From NCBI GenBank assembly GCA_009602725.1, contig WELB01000241.1:23671-48595 (forward strand): a stretch of DNA of 24,925 bases. Reading direction: 5' to 3'. This document shows positions 24,888 through 24,925 of this stretch, piece by piece. This stretch comes from Spirogloea muscicola (lineage: Eukaryota > Streptophyta > Zygnematophyceae > Spirogloeales > Spirogloeaceae). The notes under the pieces were generated by a model. It saw nothing but the letters and a program-made list of their open reading frames with translations. It searched no databases and had not been told where the DNA came from. Numbering within the stretch: position 1 is the stretch's first letter; the number at the start of each line of letters is the position of its first letter. Position numbers and translations under genes: made by a program.

Positions 24888-24925
<38 letters not shown>
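24888..24925. repeat. Poly(T) run of 38 at the window edge
   Basis: Uninterrupted T from 24888 to the last base. It may be a homopolymer, the poly(A) side of a minus-strand insertion off the window, or a contig-end artefact. Confidence 0.9.

Overview
The window looks like nuclear DNA from a GC-rich, intron-bearing eukaryote, most likely a chlorophyte green alga. The host gene matches the land-plant form of WDR7/Rabconnectin-3 beta more closely than the animal form. This rests on recalled family sequences, not on a search.

Layout: (1) 1-6490 is one plus-strand gene with eight inferred exons. It is open at the left edge and encodes a WDR7-type WD40 protein, predicted to act in V-ATPase assembly and endomembrane acidification. 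(2) 6491-7045 is a short gene-poor stretch with one unrecognised ORF-like patch. (3) About 7046-24712 is a dense nest of non-LTR retrotransposons of the restriction-like-endonuclease (RLE) kind. One copy, 8283-12281 on the minus strand, is intact: a single 1295-residue ORF with two widely spaced C2HC zinc fingers, a reverse transcriptase with FADD, a CCHC knuckle and a PD-(D/E)xK-like endonuclease. It is bracketed by an 8-bp direct repeat. Everything else is 5'-truncated, internally deleted or frameshifted debris of at least five related subfamilies, here called A to E by their 3' ends. (4) The window ends in a run of 38 T.

The subfamilies have different 3' UTR bodies, but A, B, C and D-flanking copies end in a common module: a GGGCTGG/CCAGCCC hairpin followed by a pyrimidine-rich spacer and the box ATGGGCGAGC. 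Several insertions consist of little more than this module and carry target-site duplications. The insert lengths are 31, 118, 140 and about 150 bp. They map the 3' end of the elements, show there is no poly(A) tail, and suggest that this module is what the reverse transcriptase recognises.

The insertions are nested in each other, so relative ages can be read: a C copy holds a D copy holding the intact element; a B copy holds an A copy whose RT is deleted in frame, plus a 118-bp A tail. Two A copies form a roughly 1-kb tail-to-tail inverted repeat centred near 18113. A self-nesting LINE cluster of this kind suggests a centromeric, subtelomeric or otherwise heterochromatic setting next to a normal gene. 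That is inference.
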